From positions 1 to 64,000 of the forward strand of contig JAKMXF010000299.1 in NCBI GenBank assembly GCA_024704765.1: a stretch of DNA of 64,000 bases, written 5' to 3'. Source of the DNA: Oopsacas minuta. Lineage: Eukaryota > Porifera > Hexactinellida > Lyssacinosida > Leucopsacidae. The position numbers and the translations under genes were made by a program. Of this stretch, positions 54,612 through 64,000 are shown in pieces. Positions within the stretch are counted from its first letter, which is position 1. Every line of letters begins with the position of its first letter. A model generated the notes under the pieces. That model was not told the DNA's origin. It made no database searches and saw only the letters and a program-made list of their open reading frames with translations.

Positions 54612-56384
54612 TCAAAATTATTTGCCGTGAAAATTAGTACTGGTAACTGTCCTTATTTTAACGATTTATTTTGCTAACTTTTCAGCTAATTTGTAGTGTG
54701 CGGCTATAAAGTCGTATCGATTTATTTCTTAGTAACTCTCCCACTTCCTACTGAAATCAAATTAGCTATATTCGTCAGCTATTTTAGTTCATATTATATC
54801 TATCTTTATTTGAGTTATTTCTTAATTATATTTTCTCTCTAATCTCCTCACACTATACCTTATACGTCATTAGCATAGTACGTAGTATAGTTTTGTTTCT
54901 GTAAACTTTCATTTATTAATTCGCTGAATATTCAGGCGTTTATACCCTGGAGGTTTCATTACACAGTTGATTACAACTCTATTATTCTTGATACTTAATT
55001 CTCCATAAAATGAGGATTCTTTTTTGGCTTAAGACTGAATAGAAACAGCTGATTCCTTCCACGAGCCGAACCTTGCTTTGTACATTCTTATGTAGTGCTC
55101 TGTTCGCGATAGAACAGTCGTAAAGTTCTACAGATGCTTTTAATTGCGAAATATTTATTTGAAAAGAGGGAGGCGGAAAAGTGTCGAACTTTGCATGACT
55201 GCATTTGTCTGAATTCTTTACATGGGAGTACTTGGTGTAGTATGGCATGTCATAATTACATCCACCTACTGACTGCTGAACAAAATTAGAATGTGTGGTG
55301 AAGCTATTCTCTTTGAACAACAGATTCCGTGTCAATGCACACAAGTGCAATTTCGCCTGATTCACAACATAACTTCTGTACAGCTTGTGGCAACGTACAC
55401 TTATAGGGTTTGTATTAAGCCATGGAAGTATCTGCCTTTCAACACACACATTCTCCATTCACAATTCTCTCCTAGGCAGCGCACATTCCTCCTAGCTAAG
55501 ACAATATTATATACCTAACCTGCACTTTTGTGCTACTCTGTGTTCATTTGTTTAGTCAGGTTTCTTACATAGAAATTAGCTAACCTTTTAACTACAGATG
55601 GTATCACTGTATTACCTCGCCCTTGTTACTTATGACATCACCACTATATTCATTTTCTTCTGATCGGCTCACCCTTACTCCCTTTTGTAGCGCGAACACT
55701 TTCACTCCACGCGCCAGAATCCATAAGCTGTTGTTTGCTCTAATCCATTCCTTCGCTTGTGTATCATCACTAATTACACCCAATTTATACTGACTTGTGT
55801 TACTAACCTGGTTTGCTACGAACTCTATCTAGCTCATAGTTATGAGATTGGTTGTGATTAATAATATCCATTAATTGATCAATAATACACATTAATTGAT
55901 TAATATTACACACCTAGCCAGGAACCTAATAAAACGAACTTTTGAGTACATTAGTTTGTTTAGTTTTGTTTCTTTACTTACAATACGATAATTGCTTGTA
56001 AACAAGTAATTGGGTTGTTGTTGTCCTCGTCTCGTGTACTAGATAATATTTCAATATTGTTAATTGCATTTAAGTGACAGACTCTACCTGAAAATATTAG
56101 CTATCCTATCTCAAAGGAAAATTATAATTAATCTATTGCTTTACTGGAGGGTTGAATCCTGTTTACTTAGCTATTTTTCCATTTACTTATGCTAATTGAT
56201 TATTATTTGGGTTGTAAAGTTGGTGTAAAGTCTGTTTACTGAGCTATCCTTTGAGTAACTGTAGAATCATTATAGTCTGAACTGACCGAGTTATTAATAA
56301 TCATTCGATGATAACTCTTCTGAGATCTGAGATGTGGGGATATACGGTTAAACGGTTAAATTTAAGTGTTAATATTCTGAGAGT
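54612..56384. other. gene-poor stretch after ALDH16A1
   Basis: About 1.8 kb of A+T-rich DNA. The 158-codon antisense frame at 54982-55458 has no recognisable motif and poor gene-like composition, and is not called. Short direct repeats of the type ATTAATTGATCAATAATACA occur near 55865-55915. No RNA gene was recognised. Confidence 0.45.
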
Positions 56385-56440
56385 ACACCCTTGATAGCTG
56401 TCTTATTTATTATAATAAATAAGACAGCTATTAAGAGTGT
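56385..56440. repeat. 56-bp near-perfect palindrome
   Basis: Two 28-bp arms meet with no spacer and differ at only two positions. The central 38 bp (56394-56431) are perfectly palindromic, with arms of the form AATAGCTGTCTTATTTATTA or close to it. It would extrude as a cruciform or fold as a loop-free hairpin. It lies in a gene-poor region between convergent ALDH16A1 and KLF genes. Confidence 0.9.
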
Positions 56441-57067
56441 AATACGATATATCACTTAGAGATTTATCTTTGGGCTAATTTGCTGATAATTATAACCACA
56501 AATATAATCTATGCCATTATGATTACTGATCACATTATTCTCTTTAACTGATCCTACTTTGTCAACAATCGTCGGTAGCTTATTTCTCTTTAAGAAATAT
56601 TTGTTAAATATCTGGTAGTATGTTATGGGTTCTTAGGTCTGTAGAATATTTCCATGTCTATCTGCAGGATTCTAAGCTACATATCACTACCTAACTTATC
56701 ATTTATTCCACTGCCATATTGACGTTTCTTTGTATTGGTTTGCCGATATTCTTAATTTGATTCTAATGATCAATTCGTATCTTCCTTTCTCATATTCTAC
56801 CTACACCATTGATTTGTATTTAATTACAACAAAAGAATTATTCGTTTAATCCTTAACTTTAATAGTGTTCATTACCAAACCTGACCCACAAATTATCACT
56901 TCAAGTTTCATGTATTTAATATCATTCATTAAATAAGAAATCTTACATCCAACGAATGTGATTACTACCTATTTACAGTTATTATAACAAATAATCACTT
57001 AGCATTTTAATTACGCATGCAGATGGAGGAGGGCACCTCTTGGCATTATTCGGGCATTCGCGCTTGC
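56441..57067. other. intergenic, 3' flank of the KLF gene
   Basis: 627 nt, A+T-rich, including the presumed 3' UTR of the minus-strand KLF gene. I see nothing further in it. Confidence 0.45.
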
Positions 57068-58282
57068 TTATGTCATATTTGTGCAGCTGTTAAGTGTGTC
57101 TTCGGGTAGTGCATCGATGTAGCTTTGCGGAATGTAGCTCTTTACAGATCTGCCTTTTCCGCGTGCCACATTTGCAACATGTCTTCGTACATGTTTGTTT
57201 AAGTGGTCACTCCGCATGAATCTCTTATCACAGAGAGGACAAGAGAACCTCTTTTCACCTGTGTGAGTTCTGAAATGTCTAGCTAGCTCGTCGGATCGAG
57301 AGAATTTCTTGTTACAGTTAGACCAATTGCAAGCAAAAGGACGCTCTCCTGTATGTGTCCGTATATGCGCCTTAAGATGAGAGCTCTTGCCGTAAGACTT
57401 GAGACATCCAGGGTAAGGACAGGTGTGTACCTTCCTGCTCTTAGGGGGAGGAGGCTCAGTTGCACTCCCACGTCTCTGAGCGAATGAGCTTGACTTGTTT
57501 AGTATTTGAGATAATTCCTCCAATCTGTCATCAAAAGTTTTTTGTTGCTGGTTCAGATTAATGCAATCTGGGTATAGCACTGGGAGTTGGGTTTCATTTG
57601 GTTTAACAGAGCTGCCATTCCTTTGAGCCTTATAGTTGAGAGGGAATCTTATCACAGTTATCTCAGGTGTTTCAGGTCTCTCCTGTACCTCTTCACTAGC
57701 ATTCTGCTCAAATTGTGAGGTTCCGTTAAGAGAGATGAATTTCTTAGAGCTGAATCCATCTTCTATGTAGGTAGAATCTTCATTAGATTGTATCGCTATA
57801 ACTCTCGATGAGAGGAGATTATGCTCGTATACACCTTGCTGGAATGTTAGTGGTTGTAGAACACTTCTTGTTTCCTGTATTTCACACTCAGAGCTCTCTT
57901 CCTGCATAACTTCTGGTTCAGCACGGTTCGCTAGCTCTACAGGCTTACAGATAGTAACTGCCCCATTCTGTATCTCCCTTAGAGTATCAGCATTTAGCGT
58001 TATGATGAGAGAGTTCATAATATTCTCTACATTGCTAGGTTGGAAAGAGATCTGTTCGTTACAGACAGACACTGTTTGTCCCTCCAGCTGAGCAGCTGAT
58101 ACCTCCGAGAAGATGAGGGGTTTAGCATACTGTAGCTGGTCATCCATTGAAGCAGGCATCTCATTCGTATCTGTAACAGAGATCAAATATGAGTTGCTTG
58201 TCGGGGGCTTAACTATTTCTTCTGAAGCAGCATGTATGGGTATACTCTCAATAAATACATTTGCCATCTCTATTTCTGTCAT
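57068..58282 (-). CDS. Kruppel-like factor, KLF9/13/14/16 type
   Basis: Transcription factor binding GC/GT boxes through three C-terminal C2H2 fingers (about residues 286-368 of 404). The fingers read [19 protein letters not shown], then [19 protein letters not shown], then [17 protein letters not shown], with TGERPF and TGEKRF linkers. The base-contact helices ([23 protein letters not shown]) and the third finger fit the KLF9/13/14/16 subgroup better than Sp factors. No Buttonhead Cys box precedes the fingers. The N-terminal 280 residues are acidic, Ser/Gln-rich and likely activating or repressing; no known repression motif is recognised. Single exon. It stands alone between two gene-poor stretches, so it may have distal regulatory DNA. 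Confidence 0.9.
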   Translation of the reverse strand: MTEIEMANVFIESIPIHAASEEIVKPPTSNSYLISVTDTNEMPASMDDQLQYAKPLIFSEVSAAQLEGQTVSVCNEQISFQPSNVENIMNSLIITLNADTLREIQNGAVTICKPVELANRAEPEVMQEESSECEIQETRSVLQPLTFQQGVYEHNLLSSRVIAIQSNEDSTYIEDGFSSKKFISLNGTSQFEQNASEEVQERPETPEITVIRFPLNYKAQRNGSSVKPNETQLPVLYPDCINLNQQQKTFDDRLEELSQILNKSSSFAQRRGSATEPPPPKSRKVHTCPYPGCLKSYGKSSHLKAHIRTHTGERPFACNWSNCNKKFSRSDELARHFRTHTGEKRFSCPLCDKRFMRSDHLNKHVRRHVANVARGKGRSVKSYIPQSYIDALPEDTLNSCTNMT

Positions 58283-60865
58283 GGTTAAATCTCCAATTAA
58301 TTGCTTTGTAGTAGTAAGTTTGCTCGATTATGTTAGCTTTTATATCTGCACTGTAACTCCTATATTTATGCTGTTGCGTTTTCCTATTGACTTGTTAACC
58401 TAGCCGAGTGATATTATCTGAATAATCTCTGTTTCTTAATTTTCCAATTGAGAAGGGCGTGTTCAGTTGAATTCAATTCCTGGCTTAAGCATTCACAAAA
58501 AAGCCATATTTATATATCTGTAAATGCACTGTGGCTAGAAAAGGAGTTTCTATGGAATGAATAGTGCCATTCTATTCCATTATTTGTTTAATATTGCTGT
58601 GCTACATAGTATTAGGATTAGACCTGCTTTGGAATAGGCTTTGTATTGCATTGGCTGCTGGAATCTGACAGATATTGGCATCACAATGGACATGTTGTCA
58701 AATTGTCATATATAGGACATAGTTCTTCTAATAGAATGGACATTAGGTCATTGCTTAGTGTAAGGTATATATCTCACTACTACCGCGGATATTTTCTTGA
58801 ATAATCATATATTGTTCCCTTCGGTAAAAATTTCTGCTAAATATTGCAAGTTACTGCTTCTGTAATGTTATTTGCATAATTTATAGGGGAATTTGTTTCT
58901 AGTTAGTTGACCACATGTCTGGACTACATTAACCTTTCCTATCAATATGGTTATATTATTGGTTGAAATATTTCTAAATTTTGCATGTTTTCAGCTGATC
59001 CCTTAGATAATTGTAGCTATCTCCCTTGTTACTATCTTAGATTTATACATGTATAATATTTCTCTGCCGAGTAATGTCTTTTTCAGTAAGAGCAATTCTT
59101 TCATAACTTACGGTTTATCTGGTGGAATTTATTAAGTATGTAATTATGATAACGTTATGTCTGCTACTGAGTGATATGGATATATATTTGCAAACTGTTA
59201 CTCGTACAATGTAAATATTCTAAATAATTTCTTTCGATTATATACAAAGTTACGTTTCTTCAAAGAATGTTTATGTAAATACATTGGTTTAACCTAATAT
59301 TGTACTTTGACCTATTGTTGTATTCGTAAACAGTTTCCTACAGCAACCATATGAAATATTAATATTTTCACCTGTTTTGCACTCATATGTTTAATAAGTA
59401 AAGATTTGGTATGTTGATGACTTAATCATTAGCCTCGTCAGAAATTCGGCACTCCCACCTACATGTAATACCGCAAGTATGTTGCAGTTTTTCAACGACC
59501 TTTTCGTAACCTATTAGGCCCAGCTGATTTAAAATGAACACAGAATTGCTATGTACTTTTCATAACCTCAATTAACATTAATTCAACCTTACGATAACTA
59601 ATTTTGTCTCGTTGGTATATGTTAATTTAATTTACCATAGGATAATGAGAATAAATGATCTCTCTTCTCCCTGTTCCCCTCATAATAGTTCTGCTGATAA
59701 TTCCTTAGATGTCTTGTCATAAACACAGAAGGTTAATTATTGTTCAGTACTTCGTTAATCCGGTTGATTGCATTGCAGATTCTAGAAAGCCTACGACTTC
59801 TATTTACTAATCAATCTGCTGATTATTGTCTATTGCGATATTATGTCAGCTGGCAAGGGTGTGTTGGATAAATTCTTGCTGTGTGCAATCATTTCGCCTC
59901 TCTGAACAGAGTAATTATATTTAATTATTTAGTATTTGTGGTGATTAACTCTATTGTAAATGAGTTCTCATTAATTGATATTCGATGGACTTTGCATTAG
60001 TGCTGAATACTGTCTTTGAATTACCGACGATTCCATCCATGATTATCAGCTGAATATATGTAAATCTGTCGGTTATATTCTTATTGTTGCTTTCAACTCA
60101 GCTAATTCATCCATTTCGAAGAGCTTTATTCGATTTTGGTTTCAGCTGAAGTATACATAACCAATTTTATATTGATTTTTTCTTCATATATCGCTATCAG
60201 CATATTTTCTATAATCTAAAATATCTAATTAGCTAAATCAACGTACTAATATTAGTAACAAATTTTGCGTAATTCTCTTCCAAATTTAGTCCCTCTTTGC
60301 GGCTAATTTGCAATGAACCAACAGACATAATAGATTACCTCTCTCTCCACCAATTTATGGTGGTTTAATCGCCACATAGTTGTATTTCCTTCTTCTTACA
60401 TTCTTCCTAATTCTTTTCATTAGGATTGATCACATGATTCTCAACAGTTTGCTCAGCATTCTTTCCATTCTGTGGTCATTTCCAAACGCCCAAACTCTCC
60501 AAATTAATCAATAAGTAGAACTTATTTCTCACCACCATTTGTTTCACAGCTGATTTAATAACTACTAATCAATATTCACATTTATTTTTGAAGTATTCTT
60601 TTACATATCATACATACACGGAATGTGATATTCTCCATATATTATACAAACCAGTACCAAATTTATCTAAACCTTTTGGTTCCAACCTAATGCGAGTTCC
60701 TTCGGATTATTTGTCCAATCGCAATCGTATCCACCACATGAATGGTAACTAACCATGCAATGATTATTCAACTTCTCTAATGACCTTATTTTTAGTATCT
60801 ATTAGCTGTATACGATAGCTAACTGAATTAAGCAACTTCATAGCTTTCTGCATAGCTGAGACAGT
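58283..60865. other. gene-poor stretch between divergent KLF and CLEC16A genes
   Basis: About 2.6 kb without a convincing frame, A+T-rich and full of stops on both strands. Its size is exceptional in this compact window. It would be the shared upstream region of a developmental-type transcription factor and CLEC16A, so it is a candidate for enhancer DNA. No repeat array was noticed. Confidence 0.45.
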
Positions 60866-63800
60866 ATGGCAGCTTTTAAACAGAAAATTTCCGATTTTAT
60901 TTGGAAATCTCGGAAGCATTTAGGCCTTGAGAATCTTAAGTACATTTACCAATTACTTTTGAAGAATAAAGTTGTTACAGAGAGTAACAAAGTAACTCTA
61001 GTCGAGGCTCTACGATCTGTCTCTTATACACATGGCAGAGATTTTAATTTGGGGAGATCAGAATGATTCCAGCGTATTCGACTATTTCCTTGAGAAAAAC
61101 ATGCAATCATTCTTTTTGGATATTCTCAATCAAGGGGAAGGAGCTAGTTTATCTGTTCAGATACTACAAACATTAAATATTCTATTTGAGAACACACATA
61201 AAGAGACATCGATATACTATCTTATGTCAAATGATCATATAACCTCAATCATTTCGTACCCTTTTAATTTCGAGAATGAAGAGAACCTAGCTTACTACAT
61301 TTCTTTCCTTAAAACACTCAGCATGAAGCTGAATATACACACTATACATTTGTTCTTTAATGAGGTTAAGCATCTTAGTCACTTTCCCTTATACACAGAG
61401 GCAATTAAATTCTTTGATCATCCTGAATCCATGGTCCGTATTGCAGTACGTACTCTGACCCTGAATGTATTTCGTGTTGAGAATAAGGATATGTTGAGTT
61501 TTATATGCAATAAAACTGCCACGAGTTATTTCTCAAATCTTGTATATTTTATTGGCAATCACGCCCTACAGTTCGACAGGTTCTTACAGAAAGATGCCAG
61601 TCATCTGACCCTCTCTAAACTAGAGTCTCTTACAGAAGGTCATTTGGATGAGATTCTGTATATTCAAGATATAATATTCCTGAGAGTAGTTCGTCTCTCA
61701 GAAATACTTAGAAGTTTTATCCTCAACAATCTTACTATCCCTTTATACCTACGCTCCCTCACACCCTTAACAGATTCTGTTACGTCACATCCCTCTGATC
61801 TACTCTCTGTCCACACAGCTCTGTTCTTGCTCACACAAATACTCCTCAACATGGAGGATGAGAAAATACTCAATACATTGGTTAGTTGTCTTATTAACAA
61901 GACCCCTAAGACACTATCAAACTTTTATTACTGTCCTTCCGACGAGTTGAACTCTCCCGAGAGAAGGACAAGATCTTCGGCTCAGTTTATGAAGCCCAAC
62001 TTGTCTGTGGTACAAACCCTCTCTTCTCTATCCCTTCAAGCCAAATTCCAGTGCTACGTTCCATCTGTAGAGCGACAATCTGGCTCTCCTCACTCCAACC
62101 TCATAAACTCAGTATATGATGATTTTATGCCCCAACTTAATTTGGAGAGTTCTCATAACACTTCTATGTTACCTACTAAATGTCAGTCATCAGACCTTTC
62201 ATTGAGACGAGCACACTCCTCCAAAACCTCCAATGAAACTATGCCATTCTTGCTATCACAACAGATGATTGGTCTACCATTTGAAAAGCTGTCACTCATC
62301 GATCCTGTCAATCAGACGTCCAATAACATACTACCTACTCCATCTTCTGAGGCAGTAGAGACTACTGGAGAGCTCATACACCCCCTAGGCAGTACTGAGC
62401 AATCTCTTCTCCGTCCTATACCCCAATATCCTGTGTTAGACCAGAATACAGATGGTGATGCTTTAGAATTGGATGATATATTTTTAACGAATATTTCTAA
62501 TGATGAAGTTCCTATAACTTCTCCTCCAAAGCTAGAAACCGTCGTGAGAGATCTAATAACCACATCCCCAGATCTTCCTTCCTCCTCTCCATCTCCTCCC
62601 CCAGACTTACTTCTCTCAATCATTCAATCAGAGCTAGAGTCTCTCCCTCATGATTCCACCCCTCAGACAGATAGACCCTTCATATCCTTGTCTCTCCATC
62701 TACTTACCTCCATGCCTGACGATAGAAACGTGTTATTATCATGTGGTCTACTACTCGCTCTCTTTTCTAACAAAGCCATTGACCCTAACAGACTCGCATC
62801 TCTGGTACCTACCCCAGGAGATCTCAGTCTCTCATTCCCTCTGATTGATATTATCCTCAATGCTATAGAAAACATATTCCACTCAGATAACTGTAGTCGT
62901 CTCTTAACACTTGAGCTTCTAATACACCTGTATTCTCAGTTACGCACTAAGTACACTTTCAATCTCAGTGATCATCAAATAGCTAGACTGGAGTCCATCA
63001 AGGAGGCCAGCATTTCACAGCTAAGACTCTGCTACTCAGGTCCTCATGACGTCATGTTTGCTGATACACTAGATCTAGAGTTCACAGACGTGCTAGCTAA
63101 CAAGATTCGAATAATGCGAGTTCTCAATGACCCCAGTATACTCCTCCCTCCTTGTCCCACCCCTCTATCTGGTGTTGAGCTTAGCAAACGTCTGCCATGT
63201 GGTGAGAATGAAATGTGTCGTAGTAAGATACGTACCTTCTGTCTAATCAGGAGGTTGTACAGCTCCTCTCTCAATATAGAGGAGGACATGCTCCCCTTGA
63301 TACCTACATCTACCTCCGTCTCTGAGAAAGAGACCATAAACTTATCCAATTGTGAACTAGTATACTGCTTACTACCAACTAAATCAGGACAAATGCTTAA
63401 ACGATTCATTGGTATTCACAACGATGAGTTCGTATTAGTAGAAGCTAAACAGGAGCAGATAAGCAAGGGTGTAGTACACTACATAGCCTGTGTAAAACAC
63501 GTTACTCTAACATACGATAAAGAGGACAAGCTGCGTCTCGATCTACGCATTCACAAGCCTGGCAGAGCTACATCATACTTATCAACCTCTCTTGTGTTTC
63601 AAGATAGTATTAGATGTATGGCAGCTATGCAAGCTTTACATAGAGCTACTCAGAAGTTTAAATACGAATGTTCTGTATCTATATCTACACTTTTGAGCCT
63701 TCCTCCCCCCCCTCCCCAGGCTGATGCTTCCTCTCTCTCTGTTACACAGTCTATTATGCGGAATTTCAAGTCTCAAACAGTACCTCTGCTCGCTTCATCC

Positions 63801-64000
63801 TATCAAAGTAACAGGACCACAGTACAGAATACTCAATCACCTATACCAGCAGATGATGACTTTGTTCATGTGGACAGTTCTCAATTTATCTGCCCCCAAT
63901 CTCCCAGGTCTTCTAGCACAAGTGCCTTCCTACAGCCCGAGCAGATATTCGCACCATCTTCTTACCCCTCAAGTCAGACTTCTCCCAAGAAAAACCCAAA
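60866..64000 (+). CDS. CLEC16A: CLEC16A endosomal/mitophagy regulator, partial (runs off the window)
   Basis: Cytosolic protein of the endolysosomal system that regulates autophagy and mitophagy with the E3 ligase Nrdp1 in vertebrates. Segment 60866-61018 gives MAAFKQKISDFIWKSRKHLG and LENLKYIYQLL, matching the family start. From 61041 the frame is open to the window end, with ILIWGDQNDSSVFDYFLEKN, LQTLNILFENTHKETSIYYL, FFDHPESMVRIAVRTLTLNV and, far downstream, a C-terminal block with RLDLRIHKP. The two frames differ. They join in frame if 61019-61040 (GTCTCT...GGCAGAG) is a 22-nt intron, giving RS|ILIWGD. Otherwise one base is shifted. The middle is Ser/Pro-rich. About 1037 residues are visible. 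Confidence 0.9.

Noticed and set aside
54982-55458. 158-codon minus-strand frame
   Set aside because: It is long for chance, but no motif or family is recognisable and the flanks show no splice or promoter context. A transposon fragment or a young gene remains possible; a homology search would settle it.
57068-58282. Sp-family assignment of the zinc-finger gene
   Set aside because: There is no Buttonhead Cys motif before the fingers, and the third finger [17 protein letters not shown] fits the KLF9/13/14/16 group.
62312-63409. Minus-strand frames of 70-121 codons
   Set aside because: Shadows of the CLEC16A reading frame, which is open on the plus strand from 61041 to the window end.

Overview
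The window is nuclear DNA of a non-bilaterian-grade animal. The genes are eukaryotic and several are animal-specific in kind: a Rel-homology NF-kB protein, a Trio/Kalirin-type RhoGEF kinase, KSR, MEX3, a KLF factor, APMAP, snapin and CLEC16A. They are packed tightly in an A+T-rich background, and most introns are only about 50-60 nt. A compact genome with short introns, gene strings spaced 57-220 nt apart and an AG almost touching many start codons fits a sponge, perhaps a glass sponge. That assignment is inference; no marker gene in the window proves it. I saw no rRNA, tRNA or CRISPR array.

Layout. Positions 1-2899 hold three tandem-repeat arrays (34-, 44- and 36-bp units) and no convincing complete gene. 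From 2900 to 16288 ten genes lie head to tail on the plus strand: ATG9, AK8, PSMB6, COASY, an unrecognised helical protein, SNAPIN, a secreted phosphoesterase, SSU72, a small basic possibly mitochondrial protein, and COX10. At 16398-21326 APMAP (minus) and WDHD1 (plus) diverge from a 95-bp gap. DENND2-like, KSR-like and MEX3 genes follow on the plus strand to 29978. An NF-kB gene with an unusual N-terminal half is on the minus strand at 30915-32723. A Tigger-like miniature transposon sits between it and a 12.7-kb Trio/obscurin-like gene (33509-46167). ADCK1, an inversin-like ankyrin/IQ gene, POLR2L and ALDH16A1 follow with gaps of 63-132 nt. The right end is sparser: about 2.5 kb without a gene, a KLF gene on the minus strand, another 2.6 kb without a gene, and CLEC16A, which runs off the window.

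Most genes are housekeeping: autophagy and endolysosome (ATG9, SNAPIN, CLEC16A, DENND2), proteasome, CoA and heme A synthesis, transcription (SSU72, POLR2L) and replication (WDHD1). A second group is signalling: KSR, Trio-like, NF-kB, KLF and MEX3. Two genes are linked to cilia by family (AK8, inversin-like).

The strongest candidates for something new are four. The first is the NF-kB protein whose RHD is preceded by about 245 residues that look like a SEFIR/TIR-type fold plus a death-effector-like helical domain, with no ankyrin repeats. The second is the Trio-like protein, which carries the obscurin/SPEG-style tandem kinase-Ig-FN3-kinase tail, most of it in one 10.2-kb exon. The third is the set of same-strand gene strings with AG beside the ATG, suggesting spliced-leader trans-splicing or polycistrons. 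The fourth is a candidate 22-nt intron in CLEC16A. Gene models were built by eye from conserved reading frames and GT-AG sites; no alignment or RNA evidence was available.
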